48,275 nt of DNA from Ophiosphaerella korrae (lineage: Eukaryota; Ascomycota; Dothideomycetes; Pleosporales; Phaeosphaeriaceae), in the NCBI GenBank assembly GCA_028456385.1, contig JALNQF010000316.1, forward strand, positions 1-48,275, read 5' to 3'. Both the position numbers and the translations under genes were made by a program. Shown one piece after another: positions 11,501 to 23,347 of this stretch; the first letter of the stretch is position 1; each line of letters opens with the position of its first letter. Under the pieces are notes generated by a model, which saw only the letters and a program-made list of their open reading frames with translations, searched no databases and had not been told where the DNA came from.

Positions 11501-13565
11501 TACTTAAGAGAAAGAATAGTAAGCTAAATAAATAAATTTAAAAAGAAATAGAAAAAGCTTTTAAAGAAATAAAAAGACTTAAGATATAAAAAAGAGTTAT
11601 AAAAGTATATAAAAGAATATATATTCTAAGTAAAATATAAAGATAGTTAATATAGTAGTTCTATAAACTACTAGTTTATAAGTACTAAAGTATTAATAAA
11701 ATACTAGATAGACTTTTAAAAGATTACTATATTCTAAAAGTAAAATAACTAGTAATAAAAGTACTATAAGATTATATAAAGTATTATAAAAATAAGTATA
11801 GTAGATATATACTATATAAAATACTATAGCTAGTTAAAGTACTAGAAAAACTATAAAAAGTTATTATAATAAACTTTATTATAAAACTACCTAAGTTAAA
11901 AGACTTAATATTTAGAGTTAAATATAATAGAATCCTAATAATAGTAGATAAGCTTATAAAATACTTATACTTTAGACTATATAAGAAATAAAGTAAGATA
12001 AAGGTTATAGTATATTAAGTCCTAAGAATAGTAATTAGCTAGTATAGTTTTCTAGATAAAATTATTATAGATAAAGATATATAATTTATATTAAAACTAT
12101 AAGAAATAATAATAGTAATATTAAGAGTTAGATATATAATATCTATAGTATATTATCTATAGATAGATAGATAATTAGAATAAATAAATTAAATAGTAGA
12201 ATAATACCTAAGATACTACTTTAACTATAATTAGAATAATTAGGTATTATTATTACTTATAGTATAGTTAGTATATAATAGCGTAAAAAATATAGTAATA
12301 AAAGTATTACCTTTTTTTATAAACTATAGATTTAACCCTAATATATACTAAATACTAAGAAATATAATATCTTAGTTTTTAAGAAGAGAAAACTTTATAA
12401 ATAAACTTAAAAAAATATATAAATAACTATAATAAGACGTAGAAGTTCTATAAGATTAGATAGTAAAGTACTATAATAAAAAATATTAAGAAAGACTTTA
12501 GTTTAGAAAAGGAGAAAAAGTATAGTTTATATAAAAAAATATTAAAAGTAAATAATTAAGTTTAAAACTTAATTACTTTAAAATAAAACTATATAAAGTA
12601 ACTAAAAAGGTTATACTAGTTATATTTAAATTAAGACTACTAGATAAAATAAAGATATACTTAATATTTTACGTAGTACTACTAGAAAAAGTACTATAAG
12701 AAGTAGAACTACTAGTATATAAAGTAGATACGTATAAAGAATAAAAAAAATAAAAAGTTAAAAAAGTTTTATAATACTAATTTTATAATAAAAAGAATTA
12801 CTACCTAGTAAAATAGATAAGTACTAATAAAAAAGAATAACTATAAGAAAAGATATAAAAACTAGAAGATAACTTTAACTACTTTAAAAAACTAGAGGAG
12901 TTCTAAAATTAAAATTTTCTAGAACGCCTAGTAGTAAATAGAGATAATCTATATTATTAGTAATAAGTAAAGAGGTACTAGATATACCTAATATAATAGG
13001 AACCTAACTAGCCTTTATTAAAAACTTAAAGTCTAACTTAAACTCTAAGAAAATAGCTTATATAATAGACTTCTTATTATTTAAAGCTTTTATTTTATAA
13101 AGATAAACTAAATAAGTATAGTTCTTTACTTATATACTTAGAATATAGTTATACTCTTTTTTAGCTTTTATAATCTATAATAATAGTTTATTTTAAGTAT
13201 AGTTAATAGCTCTCTCTATTATACCTAAGTACTAACGCGTAAATAAGCTTAATAAACTTATACTCTACTTAAAAGATACTAGATAAATTATAAAATAAAT
13301 AAGTATTAGTATAAATATATACTTTATAAGCTTTACTATATTTTTAGAAATAATAAATAAATAGAGAGTTAAAAGACTTATAATAAGAATAAAGAAATAT
13401 TTTAATACTATAGTATAATATATAGTTTACTAATTAAAGATAATAAAGAGTAGATTTAGTAAGTATAGAGATAGAAAGTAAAGAACTTAAAATTAATAAA
13501 AAACCTAAGTTAATAATATTAGCTCTAGAATAGAGAAATAAAAGCTTACTTAAAAGAAGAAATAG
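8569..13565 (+). mobile_element. Element B, 3' part: gag end and pol relic
   Basis: From 8569 the sequence follows element A from about 2817 onward (protease, RT, RNase H, integrase order) with a higher density of A/T substitutions and stops. The RT active-site block near 10597-10630 reads IYLYNIFIF, so both aspartates are gone. It continues the fragment at 1018-1177 after removal of element A. The heavier decay agrees with B being the older, host copy. Confidence 0.8.
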
Positions 13566-13975
13566 TATTATAAGTATAATAAGAGAAATTAAGATAGAAC
13601 TAATTAGTTTTAACTTAGATACTAATAAAGTATAAAATAAATAAAGTAATAGCTTTAATTAAGAAACTACTTATAATTAGAATATATATTAGTAATCTAT
13701 AATATTATATAATAGATTAAAGTAATCTATAATTACGTATAATAGATTAAAGTAATTTATAATATTATCTAAATAGATTAGTATAATTATATAGTAAATA
13801 AAGATATATATTATTAAGATAGTATTAGTAATCTAATCTCTAACCTAGAACGCTAATACTTAATATTATACGCAAATTAACTATTATTTATAGTTATTAC
13901 TTAATTATAATATAAGCTTTTACTATTACTTTTTAATCTACTAATACTTTTAAGTAGCTACTATAGTTAATAGTA
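13566..13975 (+). repeat. Element B 3' LTR (diverged; right end approximate)
   Basis: It follows a purine-rich tract, starts TATTATAAG (mutated TGTTATA) and shares the block ATATATATTATTAAGATAGT and the following ~120 bp with the other LTRs. Instead of the 54-bp units it carries different ~40-bp tandem units with AATAGATTAAAGTAATCTATA (about 13690-13790). The right end is judged only by the start of pol-like sequence at about 13976. Confidence 0.6.
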
Positions 13976-14468
13976 GAAAGATATATTATATAAAACTATT
14001 TAGATAACTTAGTATTTTTATAAGCTTTTATTTTATAAAAATACTTAATATAAGAATAAAGTTTTACTAGCTTATAAAAAGTTAACTTATACTTAGCTTT
14101 TACTATAGTAAGCTATAATAATAGTTTCTTTTAAGCTTTATTAATATCTTACTTTATATAACTTAGTAGAGAAAGACTATATAAAAATTAAATACTTATA
14201 CTCTATAAGTTAAATACTAGAAGAAATATATTTATACTAAATATTAGTAAAAATATACTTATTATAGTACTTACTATTATTTAAAGATATAAGATATAAA
14301 AGACCTAATAAAATAAAATAATAATAAGAAAATATATTAACTTTATTATAAATAATATAAGCTATAAAGAGAAGTTTATTATATTAAGAATAAGATAGTA
14401 TAAAAAGTAATAAGGAATTAGAAATTAATAAAGAAATAAAATAAAAACTTATATAAAAAAAGAAATAG
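13976..14468 (+). mobile_element. Element C, 3' internal fragment
   Basis: This piece aligns with 7570-8073 of element A (the noncoding or pol 3' tail and polypurine tract), so it belongs to a third copy of the same family. It is directly joined to the end of the element B LTR. Either B inserted into C, or C is truncated here. C upstream of B would lie outside the window. Confidence 0.6.
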
Positions 14469-15252
14469 TATTATAATAGTAATAAAAGAAATTAAAATAG
14501 AACTAATTAGTTTTAGCTTAGTTACTAATAAAGTATAAAATAAGTAAAGTAATAACTTATAAAATAATAAGCTTAACTAGTAAACTAACTATAATAAAGA
14601 TATATATTAAATTTATAAAGCTAACTTTATAAATTAATAATCTTAGTAAATATAATATTATAAAGTACTAAGAATATTAGCTAGCTACTTATTATTAACT
14701 ATAGGTACTAGTATTAGAAGTTAGTAGATTATAAAGTAATAGTAAAAGCTCGTAGAGTAATCTATAATAACTATAAATAATAGAAGATATTTTATAACTA
14801 TCTTATATTAGCGTTCTATAGTTAAGGGATTAAATTACTAATACTATCTTAATAATATATATTCTATTAACTATATACTTATTATAATCTATAATCTATA
14901 GTTACTAAGACTAATAGATTATAGATTACCCTAGGTATCCTAGTTATATATAGTCTCCTAATCGAGATTATTACTTTACTTATCTTATACTTTGTTAGTA
15001 TCTAAGTTAGGGCTAATTAGCTCTATCTCGATTTCTTCTATTACACCTATAATAAAGAAAGTACTAAGTATATAGTTTATAGTAATATATATTATTAAGA
15101 TAGTATTAGTAATCTAATCTCTAACCTAGAATACTATTTCTTAATATTATTTATAGTTATTACTAATTACTATATAAGCTTTTATTATTACCTTTAATTT
15201 ACTAATACCTTAATAGGTTACTTGTAGTTAATAATAGGAAACTCTATTATAA
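14469..15252 (+). mobile_element. Element C 3' LTR, interrupted by a reversed solo LTR
   Basis: The LTR begins TATTATAATAG after the purine tract, is broken at 14674, and resumes at 15060 with the shared block containing ATATATATTATTAAGATAGT, ending near 15252. Removing 14675-15054 plus one AAGAA copy makes it continuous with its relatives. Confidence 0.65.
14675..15054 (-). mobile_element. Reversed solo LTR of the A/B/C family (TSD AAGAA)
   Basis: In reverse complement this matches the family LTR from TATTATAGGTG (mutated start) to the diverged end. It is flanked by AAGAA at 14670-14674 and 15055-15059. Orientation is opposite to the LTR it interrupts. It has kept more G/C (for example CCCTAGGTATCCTAG) than its host LTR. 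Confidence 0.8.
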
Positions 15253-16140
15253 CTATTTACTTATAGTTTTACTTATATAATTAAAATAAACTCTAATTTT
15301 ATTTAAATTACTTAATATATACTTAATATAAATAATATAACTAGTTTAATAAAAACTTTTTTTAATAAAGATTTTAAAATTACTTTACTTATTTTTTTTA
15401 TTTACTATTATTAGAACTAGTTATTTTAAAATTATAAGCTAATTAAAGTTTATTATAATTTCTAAATAGTAAAAAGATTTTAATATATATATATATATTT
15501 TATTTTTTATTTTTTAAAAAAAAATTAGCTAAATATTATAGAAAAGTAAAATATAATTAAAAAAAACTTAAAATAAAAAGTAATATATAGTAAAGTAAAA
15601 TTAATAATAAAACTTTTATAAATTAAATCTACTTATTATATTTAAATAATAAATAATTAGTACTTTAGAGCTTAAATTTATACTTTAAATTTTTTTTAAT
15701 AATTATAGCTTTAAAATATTAGTAAATTAATTTATAAAAAAAAAGAAAATAACTATATAAAATAGTTAGAACCGAGGAAGTAACTATAAAAATTAAATAT
15801 CTAGAAATTAGAACTAAGTAAAAGTATATTATATATAAAAGCTAGAGATAAAAGATTAAATATTAAAAAAAGCTACTTGTAATTTTAATAAAAAAAGAAA
15901 TATTAATTAATATAAATCTAAAAAGTTTTTTACTAGTAGTAATTAGTAGATTAATTAATTTTAAAAAAAGAAAAAATTAGAGCTTACTATATTAGATTAT
16001 AGCTAAGAATTTTTTATAGATTTTTAATAGATTATTTAAATTAAAGCTAAGTAAAAGTAAATTTTTATATAATATACTTTAAGCTAATAAAGTATAAGCT
16101 ATATAATTAAACTAATTATAAATTAAGTTAAAAGTATAAA
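15253..16140. other. AT-rich degenerate sequence, unassigned
   Basis: The stretch is extremely A/T-rich without readable motifs. It may be a heavily RIP-mutated transposon. No terminal repeats were found by eye. Confidence 0.45.
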
Positions 16141-16373
16141 TATAAAAATAATATACTACTAAGCTAATTTAGATAAAAAAAAGCTAATAGGTAGTTAAGC
16201 TATTATAATAGTATATAATATATATACTAGTTATTATTACTTAAAGTTATACTAAGTTATATATAAAAGAATATACTAGCTAATAAAAATAGTAATACTA
16301 GTTACTTAGCTTAGTAGAGTTTATTACTAGTATTAAATATACTCTAATAGCTTTTTACTTTAAACTCTTTATA
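16141..16373 (+). mobile_element. Solo LTR, family S, copy 2 (TSD ATAAA), heavily mutated
   Basis: It matches 6644-6897 end to end in order, with most C and G converted to T and A, plus a small internal deletion (233 against 254 bp). It is flanked by ATAAA at 16136-16140 and 16374-16378. Confidence 0.8.
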
Positions 16374-16378
16374 ATAAA

Positions 16379-16902
16379 ATAATAATACTTAAATTTAAAG
16401 TAAATATAAGTAAAAAATAAAATTAAAGCTTAAGTACTTTAATTATAAAGAGTATATACTAAAAAAATTATACTAAAAAGAAGATTATTTAATCTTAAGA
16501 TTACTTACTAAAGTAATTAAGTACTAGATTATTAGATTTACTATTTTTTAAGTATATAGAGTTAATTATATTATAGCTTTATACTTAGATACTAGTTTAA
16601 TTAACTTTTTACTTATATAAAGATTTTTATTAATACTTTTATTTTCTATTATAGTATATATAATAGATTAAAGAAATAAATTAAAGGTATTATTAATATA
16701 ATTTTTATCTTAGAGTAATACTACCTTAATATCTTTTATTTAGAATTATTTAGTACTTCTAGTTTATTAATAGTTACTAACTATCGCGTAATCTTTAGCT
16801 ATTCTACTTCTACTAACTACTCTTACGTACGTAGTTACTATCTTAATATTAGATAGTAGTTTATAATAACTTACTTAGATAGCTCTTTATCTACTATTTA
16901 CT
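16379..16902. other. AT-rich degenerate sequence between two solo LTRs
   Basis: No open frame or recognisable motif. The two flanking family S LTRs have different target duplications, so this is not the interior of a single family S element. Confidence 0.5.
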
Positions 16903-16907
16903 CTTTT

Positions 16908-17171
16908 TATAAAGATAATATACTACTAAGCTAATCTAGATAAAAAGGGGCTAATAGCTAGTTAAGGTATTGTAGTAGTATATAATATATATACTAGTTA
17001 TTATTACTTAAAGTTCTTTACACTTGCTTAGAACTTGCTTAGGGTTGTACTAAGTTGTATGTAGGGGAATATACTAGCCGACAGAGCTAGTAACACTAGT
17101 TACTCAGCCTAGTAGAGCTCGTCGACAGCGCTAAGCGTACCCTAATAGCTCCCCGCCCTAGACCCCTTACA
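16908..17171 (+). mobile_element. Solo LTR, family S, copy 3 (TSD CTTTT)
   Basis: It matches 6644-6897 and ends CCCCTTACA. The first ~70 bases are strongly A/T-converted while the right half is nearly unchanged. It is flanked by CTTTT at 16903-16907 and 17172-17176. Its right end marks the border between AT block and gene island. Confidence 0.85.
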
Positions 17172-17189
17172 CTTTTTTAGTTAATTGTT

Positions 17190-20100
17190 AAAACTACCTT
17201 ATTTGAGTTATCTTGCGTGAAGTCTACCTTATAGCTATAGAGTTAACCTAACTGCTATAGCTATTAAGCGTCTACTTAAACTCGCTACTACTTACATCCT
17301 AGATCTTAATAGTGCTATCCTACGACCCTAACGCTAACTGGGCTGAGTTGTGTAAGAAGGCTATAGAGGTAATATACTTGCTATAGCCCTCGAGTGTCTG
17401 CTCGTGCTCGCTGCTACTTACGTCCTAGATCTTGACGGCGCTGTTAAGTGACACTAATACTAGCTAGGTTAAGTCGTGTGAGAAGGCTATAGACTCGACA
17501 TCCTTGACATAGCAATCGAACGTCTGCTTGCACTCGCCGCTGCTTACATTCTAGATCTTGACGGTGCTATTGTCTGACGCTGACACTAGCTGGGTTGAGT
17601 CGTGTAAGAAGGCTATAGAGCTAATATACTTGCTATAGCCCTTAAGCGTCTGCTCGTAAGCGCCGTTGCTTACATTCTAGATCCTAATGGTATTGTCGTA
17701 CGACACTGACGCTAGCTAGGTCGAGTTGTGTGAGAAGGCTATAGTACTGCTATGGCCTACGAGCGTTTGCTTGCACTCGCCGCTGCTTATGTCCTAGATC
17801 TTGACGGTGCAGTCGCCTCACGCCGACGCTAGCTGGGTCGAGTTGTGTGAGAAGGCTACGGAGCTGACATGCTTGTTATGGCCCTCGAGCGTCTGCTCGC
17901 ACTCGCCGCTGCTTATGTCCTAGATCTTGACGGTGTAGTGGCCCGACCCCGACGCTAGCTGGGTTGAGTCGTGCGAGAAGGCCACGAACCATATGGGATC
18001 GCTATAGCCCTCGAGCGTCTGCAGGCAAGCACTCCATCCGTCCTTCATAGCCGGCTTGATTGTTACCCAGTCTGGCTCTTCTTGCTTGAAAAGGCGTCTA
18101 ATCAGGCTGCATATCTGACTGAACAGGAGTGCAGACGTATATGCCTGAAGTGGGCTGCTCTCAATCGCTCCCTTGTGATACATGATAAACCGACGCGCGT
18201 CCTGCACAAGTTCAGTTAGTGCTGCATCTGCTCTTCCCCTATGTTACATTAGCTCGTCTTACGTATGGCTGCGTTGCTCGTTTCAAACATACCTGCATCA
18301 ACTCCTCCAACTTCGCTATAGAAACTGCACCCTTCGACATGCTTTTGCAGAGACTAAGAGCTTCCAGCCAGTAGAGATACTTCTTTTTCAAAAACACATC
18401 GATCGCGCCTTCGTCTTGCATATTGTCTGCGGAGCTTGCTGAGGAGACGGGACCTGAGTCGCAGAGGTGGCCGACCCAGTAGACACATGAGTAATGTGAT
18501 GTTGCTAGTGGGTCTGAGTCTGGATCTAGCTGCTCAATCTGCTCAGTAGGATATCCCACCGAACCTAAGCTGTAGATGTCCCGTCGTAATGTCCTTGATA
18601 AGACTTGGAGAGACCTCAAGAAGGTATTACGATGAGCATCTTCCCTGGCGGATGGAAAGACCTCTTTAGATGCATTTTCGATAAGAAAGTCCATTGCCGA
18701 CTGATGCACAAAGTAGACCGTGTCTTCACGTACAGCAAGGAACGAGCCGCAGAGGCGAATGATCTCCTGTATCGACTCCAGATCGTCAGCCATGCCCTCG
18801 AGCAGCTCAACGAGAGGAACGAGCTCTCAGCGTAATGGGTTGATATACGGTCGCGACAGAAGCCAGTATCTGCTTGCACAGATCCGCATAGTCCGACCCC
18901 CATATCTGCCGCACCATCCGTTCGTAAAGTGAGGCAAGGCCAGGCGGGAAGACGTTGAACTTCGCGCACGTATCCCACCGTGGGATCTTCTCGAGGTTTT
19001 GGCACACCAGCGCGACCCAGAGAAAGGTATCGTTCGCATTCAACGCTAGATGGCCTCGTACGGCATCTCGGGTCCGCTTGTCGTACTTCTTCTGTTGCGT
19101 CAGCCGAGATACCTTTTGCTCAATAAAGATGCTGACAGCCGTTGAGACTGATTCTGCGTTGAGCTCGAGGCTAAGCCTCACTTTGTGGCCCGCTTGCTCT
19201 AGCTGCTCCTCAATGTCCGGCCGGTTACGGCTGGAGACGATCCACTTGACGCGGGGAGACGCAGACTGCTGTGCAACAAACTCTAGCAACTTCGGCAAGT
19301 CTACCACGCACTCGTCCAGCGCATCGATAATTAAGCATGTGTTGTTTAGGCTAAGGTCTTGCAGGACACTTATGAGGATCTCAGTCAAGGCGACCCAGGC
19401 ATTTGCATCCTCGAAGAGCTCTTTGCCTGCGTGATCGTGCTTCTTCCGGACATGCGAGACCAGTGATGGCTGCTAGTCGACCAGCATATACAGCAGGCCT
19501 CGTAGCACAGCTGTGGCATTGTTGATGCGCGAGTCCGTGGCTTGACAGAAGAAGGAAAGAAGGTTAGCCTTGGCCTTCGAGTTCTTCAGTTCGTCGACAA
19601 TGCCACAGGGAAGCATCGTCTTCCCTTTGCCAGGGTCGCCCTTGATCCAAAGTAGTCGGCTCTCCTCATCGTCTCGCCATTGTCGAAAGTCAGCGTTGTT
19701 AAGAATCCACCAGTAAGAGTCCTTTAGCAGCCCCTCCTTGGTGTCCTCGATGCGCTTCTTGTCATTGCGCGGATCGGTGAGGCGCAGGCTCTTAATGCAT
19801 TCTTGATCTTCTTTTTCCACGTGTGCAAAGCCTCGCTCCTGTCTGAAATCGTTCGAAGACTTACTAATCTCCTCTCGAAGCCGTTTGAACGCATTTTGTT
19901 CTCCTTTGCCATAGATAAGCGGCATGAAAATGCCGAATATACCTAGTAGCGAGTATGCTTTGTCTTTTGTGCGTGTTGTCTGGCGACCTTTCGTCCATAG
20001 CAATCGCTCCTCAACATCGAAATCATGTAGAGGAGCTCCTTGAAGTGCGGAGATGGCGATTCCTGTTATCTCGTGGATTTGCCGCTCTAGACTGCTCTTA

Positions 20101-20366
20101 TCCCCTAATTGTTTACCTTCTCTGGAAAAGAATCTGACGCAACGCGGGGCAAGGAGTTCTTGCAGGGCCCAGCCCCAAGTGAACCAACGGCTTGCCCGAA
20201 AAGCTGGCTCCCGTGTGAGTTTAGAGCGCCCACTGCATGCTTTCCGCTTGGCTATCGAGACATCTGATAGGAAGACGTAGCATCTGACTGCATTCTGGTA
20301 CCAGCGGAACATCGAGTTGATAGCGTCCTGGAGTTCGATTTGATCTGCCTTGTTAATGCAAACTTA
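17190..20366 (-). pseudogene. HET-NACHT-WD40 NLR (het-e/HNWD-like) pseudogene
   Basis: Read right to left, the relic has three parts. First is the C-terminal half of a HET domain from CINKADQIELQDAINSMF (about 20366) through SRWFTWGWALQELLAP. Next comes a NACHT module with P-loop GDPGKGKT (19617-19640), the LIIDALDE Walker B block and SSRNRPDIE. Last is a WD40 array whose spacer begins VQDARRFIMYHKGAIESSPLQ. Such NLRs act in heterokaryon incompatibility and are thought to trigger cell death on recognition by the WD40 platform. Damage: the HET N-terminus is missing; CAG-to-TAG-type stop at 19473-19475; a one-base frame offset near 18828-18836 (VYQPITL to ELVPLVELLEGMADD); a 54-nt intron (18239-18292, GTATGT, GCTAATG) followed by another one-base offset; many stops in the WD40 units. 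Frames otherwise stay coding-like, so inactivation looks recent. Family assignment is firm, residual function unlikely. Confidence 0.85.
17200..18040 (-). repeat. WD40 tandem array of the NLR pseudogene
   Basis: Units of 126 bp (42 residues) repeat. The marker AGATC recurs at 17301, 17427, 17553, 17679, 17796 and 17922. Spacing is 126 except one 117-bp unit, which has lost 9 bp. Units nearest the NACHT side read ECLQTLEGHS/VAFSHDSTQLASGS-like with few changes. Units nearest 17200 are progressively A/T-converted and carry stops. Confidence 0.85.
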
Positions 20367-20589
20367 CTATATACTTGCGACAACATCGACTTTATTCGAT
20401 CGCTTACATTACCTCTAATCTTTACTACTTAGATTAGTTTTTAATATTTAAAACTACTTATTTTTACAATCTTTGTTGGACGCACATCCTTGTAACCAGA
20501 CAGCTCAGGCTCAGGGGCCTGAAAATGAACCCCCCCCCCACCCCCCCAACCCCCTCTCCTTTCTCACCCATGTCAGAGAAGCGCCCCCT
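20367..20589. other. Short head-to-head intergenic region
   Basis: This lies between the NLR relic (-) and the kinase relic (+). It holds an A/T-rich patch (20400-20470) and a run of nearly pure C at 20530-20554. No gene is visible. Whatever encoded the NLR N-terminus is not here. Confidence 0.5.
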
Positions 20590-21228
20590 TGCTGTAGTTA
20601 TTTCTCACGTCTGAAGATGATCTCAAGGCCCTTCACGAATTTAGGGGAGTTGTCGCCCGATACGTACTTGATTTTGTTGTATTTATCTGCGACCTGGCCT
20701 TCCTAAAAGACAACCTGGAGAGCTATTTCCGCGAGATTAGTAGTGGACCGCTCTTTAAGCGGCAACCCGAGGTGTTCAGCAGCCAGTGGTTAGAGCACCT
20801 AAAGCCCCGCGGCCTATTGCCTGACCCCCTTCACGAACTTGACTGGCCAGGCCGAGGACAACACGCCGAATACGCTCCAGATGAAGAGAAGGACATTCCA
20901 CTCTTGGCCGAAAGAGTTCTAGGCCACAGTGCAACAGCAATCGTAGAGAGTGTCAAGTGTCGCCGTATTAGGCTCGCACGCAAGAAGATCAGGTGTACAA
21001 ACCGTCTTTCTAATGAGGATGTCATCGTTGAAGTTAAGCACCTGCACCACCTGCAACACGCTCACATATTACGCTTTGTGGGTACCTACACGTTCAAAAA
21101 GGACCTAGCAATTTTACTGTACCCTACCACGCCATAGAACTTGGACGAGTTCATGGACGAGTTACTCGACACCAACAGTCCGTTAAACATCGATGTTCTT
21201 CAAGCAGGGAAATGGCGGAAACGCACTA

Positions 21229-21281
21229 CCGTGCCCGTCGGCGTAACGCCCGCCTCGGCGTAACGCCCGGCGAACACCAAA
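21229..21281 (+). repeat. Left terminal inverted repeat of the pogo element
   Basis: Begins CCGTGCCCGTCGGCG and is identical to the reverse complement of 23295-23347 over all 53 bases. Two direct subrepeats of GGCGTAACGCCCG may be transposase binding sites (inference). Confidence 0.92.
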
Positions 21282-21326
21282 CCACCAGACTCAACGCCAA
21301 CTTTGACGAGCCACAACTCTATCAAA

Positions 21327-23195
21327 ATGGGAGCAATTGAGGACGCGCTTGCAGCAATTGAGTCGCTAGAGCCAGGAGAACCTTTTTCGTATCAAAAGAT
21401 TGCTAATACCTATAGTGTGAGCAGAACTACGTTGTCTCGAAGGCACCGGGGTTGTCAAGCCCCACGTTCAGTCAAAGGAATCAACCAGCGCAAGCTAAGC
21501 CTACAACAAGAGCTAGAGCTTATTTAATATATTAAAGGTCTTATAGAGAAAGGCCTACTACCTACAAGAAAGATAGTACAAAATTTTACTTTAAGCGTAG
21601 CAAAGGAGGCTATAGGAGAGGGCTAGGTAACGCGCTTTATTAATAGAAACAAAGACTATCTTATCTCTTAGTAGACGTTAGGTATAGACTATACACGCTA
21701 CTAAGCTAATTTAGAGATTAAATATAGACTCTACTTTAATCTTCTCTACTAGAAGATAGATTAGTACAAGATAGAGCCTTAGCACACGTACAATATAGAT
21801 AAGAAGGGCTTCTTAATTAGTATTATAGGTAGAAGTAAGAAAATCTTTAGTAAGTAAGAGTAAGAAAGAAAAGAAGTAAGAGATTTACTTTAGGATAGCT
21901 TATATAAATAGATAACTATTCTAGCCTATATTAGGGTAGATAGAGAGGCTCTACTACCTAGCCTTATCTACTAAGCTAAATAGGGTAATATTTAATTATC
22001 TTAGGTTAAAGATATTAAGGCTAGTAAACATTAAGTCTTAGTTACTTTATCTCCTTCTAGATAGACTAATAACAAGATAGGCCTTATATAGCTTAAATAA
22101 GTATTTAATTACTATACTAAGAAGAGTATATAGAGATCTTATTAACTCTTAATCTTAGATAGCTATAGATCTTATATTACTATAGATTTTATTAAGTATT
22201 ACTATTAGAATAAGATTTTCTTAGTAATCTTTCCTCCTTATTTAACTTACACCCTCTAACTACTTAATATAGTAATATTTAAGCCTTTCTTATCTACTTA
22301 CATATCTAAACTTATAAACTACCTACACTATAGCTAAGGCCTTATACTAATTACTAAAGGTAACTTCTTTCTTTTATTCTAGTCTACCTAGATCTCTTTT
22401 TTTAAAAAAGAAACTATTTTAAAAGCTTTTAAGGCGACTAGGGTCTAGCTAAAGAACTCTAAAGTTATTTTTAAAAGATTCTATCTACAAACTCTAGATA
22501 AAGATAAACTATTAAGTAGCTTACTATCTCTTAATAAGGCTAATTAGAGAAAGATAAAAATAATAGTTTAGTTAGTTATAAAGAAGGGGTAAGAGAAATA
22601 AATAAAAAAGATTACTTAGTTACTCTACTATCTTTAAGTTTAAAATAAGCTACTTTACTATAAGATAGAAGGGCTAAGAGAAGCTCTTACTATTAAAAAG
22701 AAGTATTAGAAAAAGAGTAAGGCTCTTAACCTATAACAACGTTAAGAGACTTATAGTTACAATTAATTCTAGTTACCTAGAAAGATAAGAGAGGTATATG
22801 TACGAGAAACTATTAAACAGAGAGAAAAGGCAGAAGAAAAACTCTAGAAAGCTAAGACAAAGAAGCTAAGAAAGGCTGCTTAGCTCCTTAAAAAGAAAGA
22901 AGCTAAAGAGAGGCGTATTAAGAGAGAGAGGCTTAAAGAGGAGAGAGTAAAGGAGAAGGCTGTAAAGGCTGCTAAACGTGCGCGCTAGAAAGAAGAGAGA
23001 GACTCTACTAAAGCTCTCCAATTATCCCAGAAGGGGAAGAGAAAGGCCTCAGCCTTAGTCTTAGCAAGTAGCAAGCGTCAGAAACGAGTACGTAGTGCTA
23101 GGCAAGTTCAAGATGCCGGCAAAGGTCAAGATGCTGCACCACCAAGGATCACATCACGTGGCCGCAACGTCAAGGTTCCAAAGAAATATAGATAG
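21327..23195 (+). pseudogene. Fot1/pogo transposase, RIP-inactivated
   Basis: Start ATG at 21327 and stop TAG at 23193-23195 are in one frame (1869 bp, 622 codons), so no net indel has occurred. The first ~66 residues are intact and carry a psq-type helix-turn-helix (PFSYQKIANTYSVSRTTLSRR). The DDE_1 core is recognisable through stops: YNIDKKGFLISIIGRSKKIF (first catalytic D kept), LILDSYRSYIT (second D), then TYTLQLLNIVIFKPFL. The C-terminus from about 22985 is intact again, a lysine/glutamate-rich tail ending RITSRGRNVKVPKKYR. Stops are confined to about 21520-22980 and are of the RIP type. Confidence 0.85.
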
Positions 23196-23294
23196 TACAA
23201 ATTGATCGCAAGCCTCTGTTTACTACTCCACTAGAAGGCCTCATGATAATAGCTATTGTGGGTGGCTCAATAACCTCATCTTTGCAGAGCTCAC

Positions 23295-23347
23295 TTTGGT
23301 GTTCGCCGGGCGTTACGCCGAGGCGGGCGTTACGCCGACGGGCACGG
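23295..23347 (-). repeat. Right terminal inverted repeat of the pogo element
   Basis: Perfect 53-bp inverted copy of the left TIR, ending GACGGGCACGG followed by the TA duplication. Confidence 0.92.

Larger units (their letters stand above)
21229..23347 (+). mobile_element. Fot1/pogo-type DNA transposon (Tc1/mariner superfamily), TA target
   Basis: The element is 2119 bp with 53-bp perfect terminal inverted repeats (21229-21281, 23295-23347) and a TA duplication (21227-21228, 23348-23349). Each TIR holds two copies of GGCGTAACGCCCG. The single ORF inside encodes a DDE_1-type transposase. The ends are unmutated while the middle is strongly A/T-converted. It sits inside a kinase gene. Confidence 0.92.

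Noticed and set aside
16141..17171. A short full-length LTR element bounded by the two family S repeats
   Set aside because: The repeats have different 5-bp target duplications (ATAAA and CTTTT), so each is an independent solo LTR.
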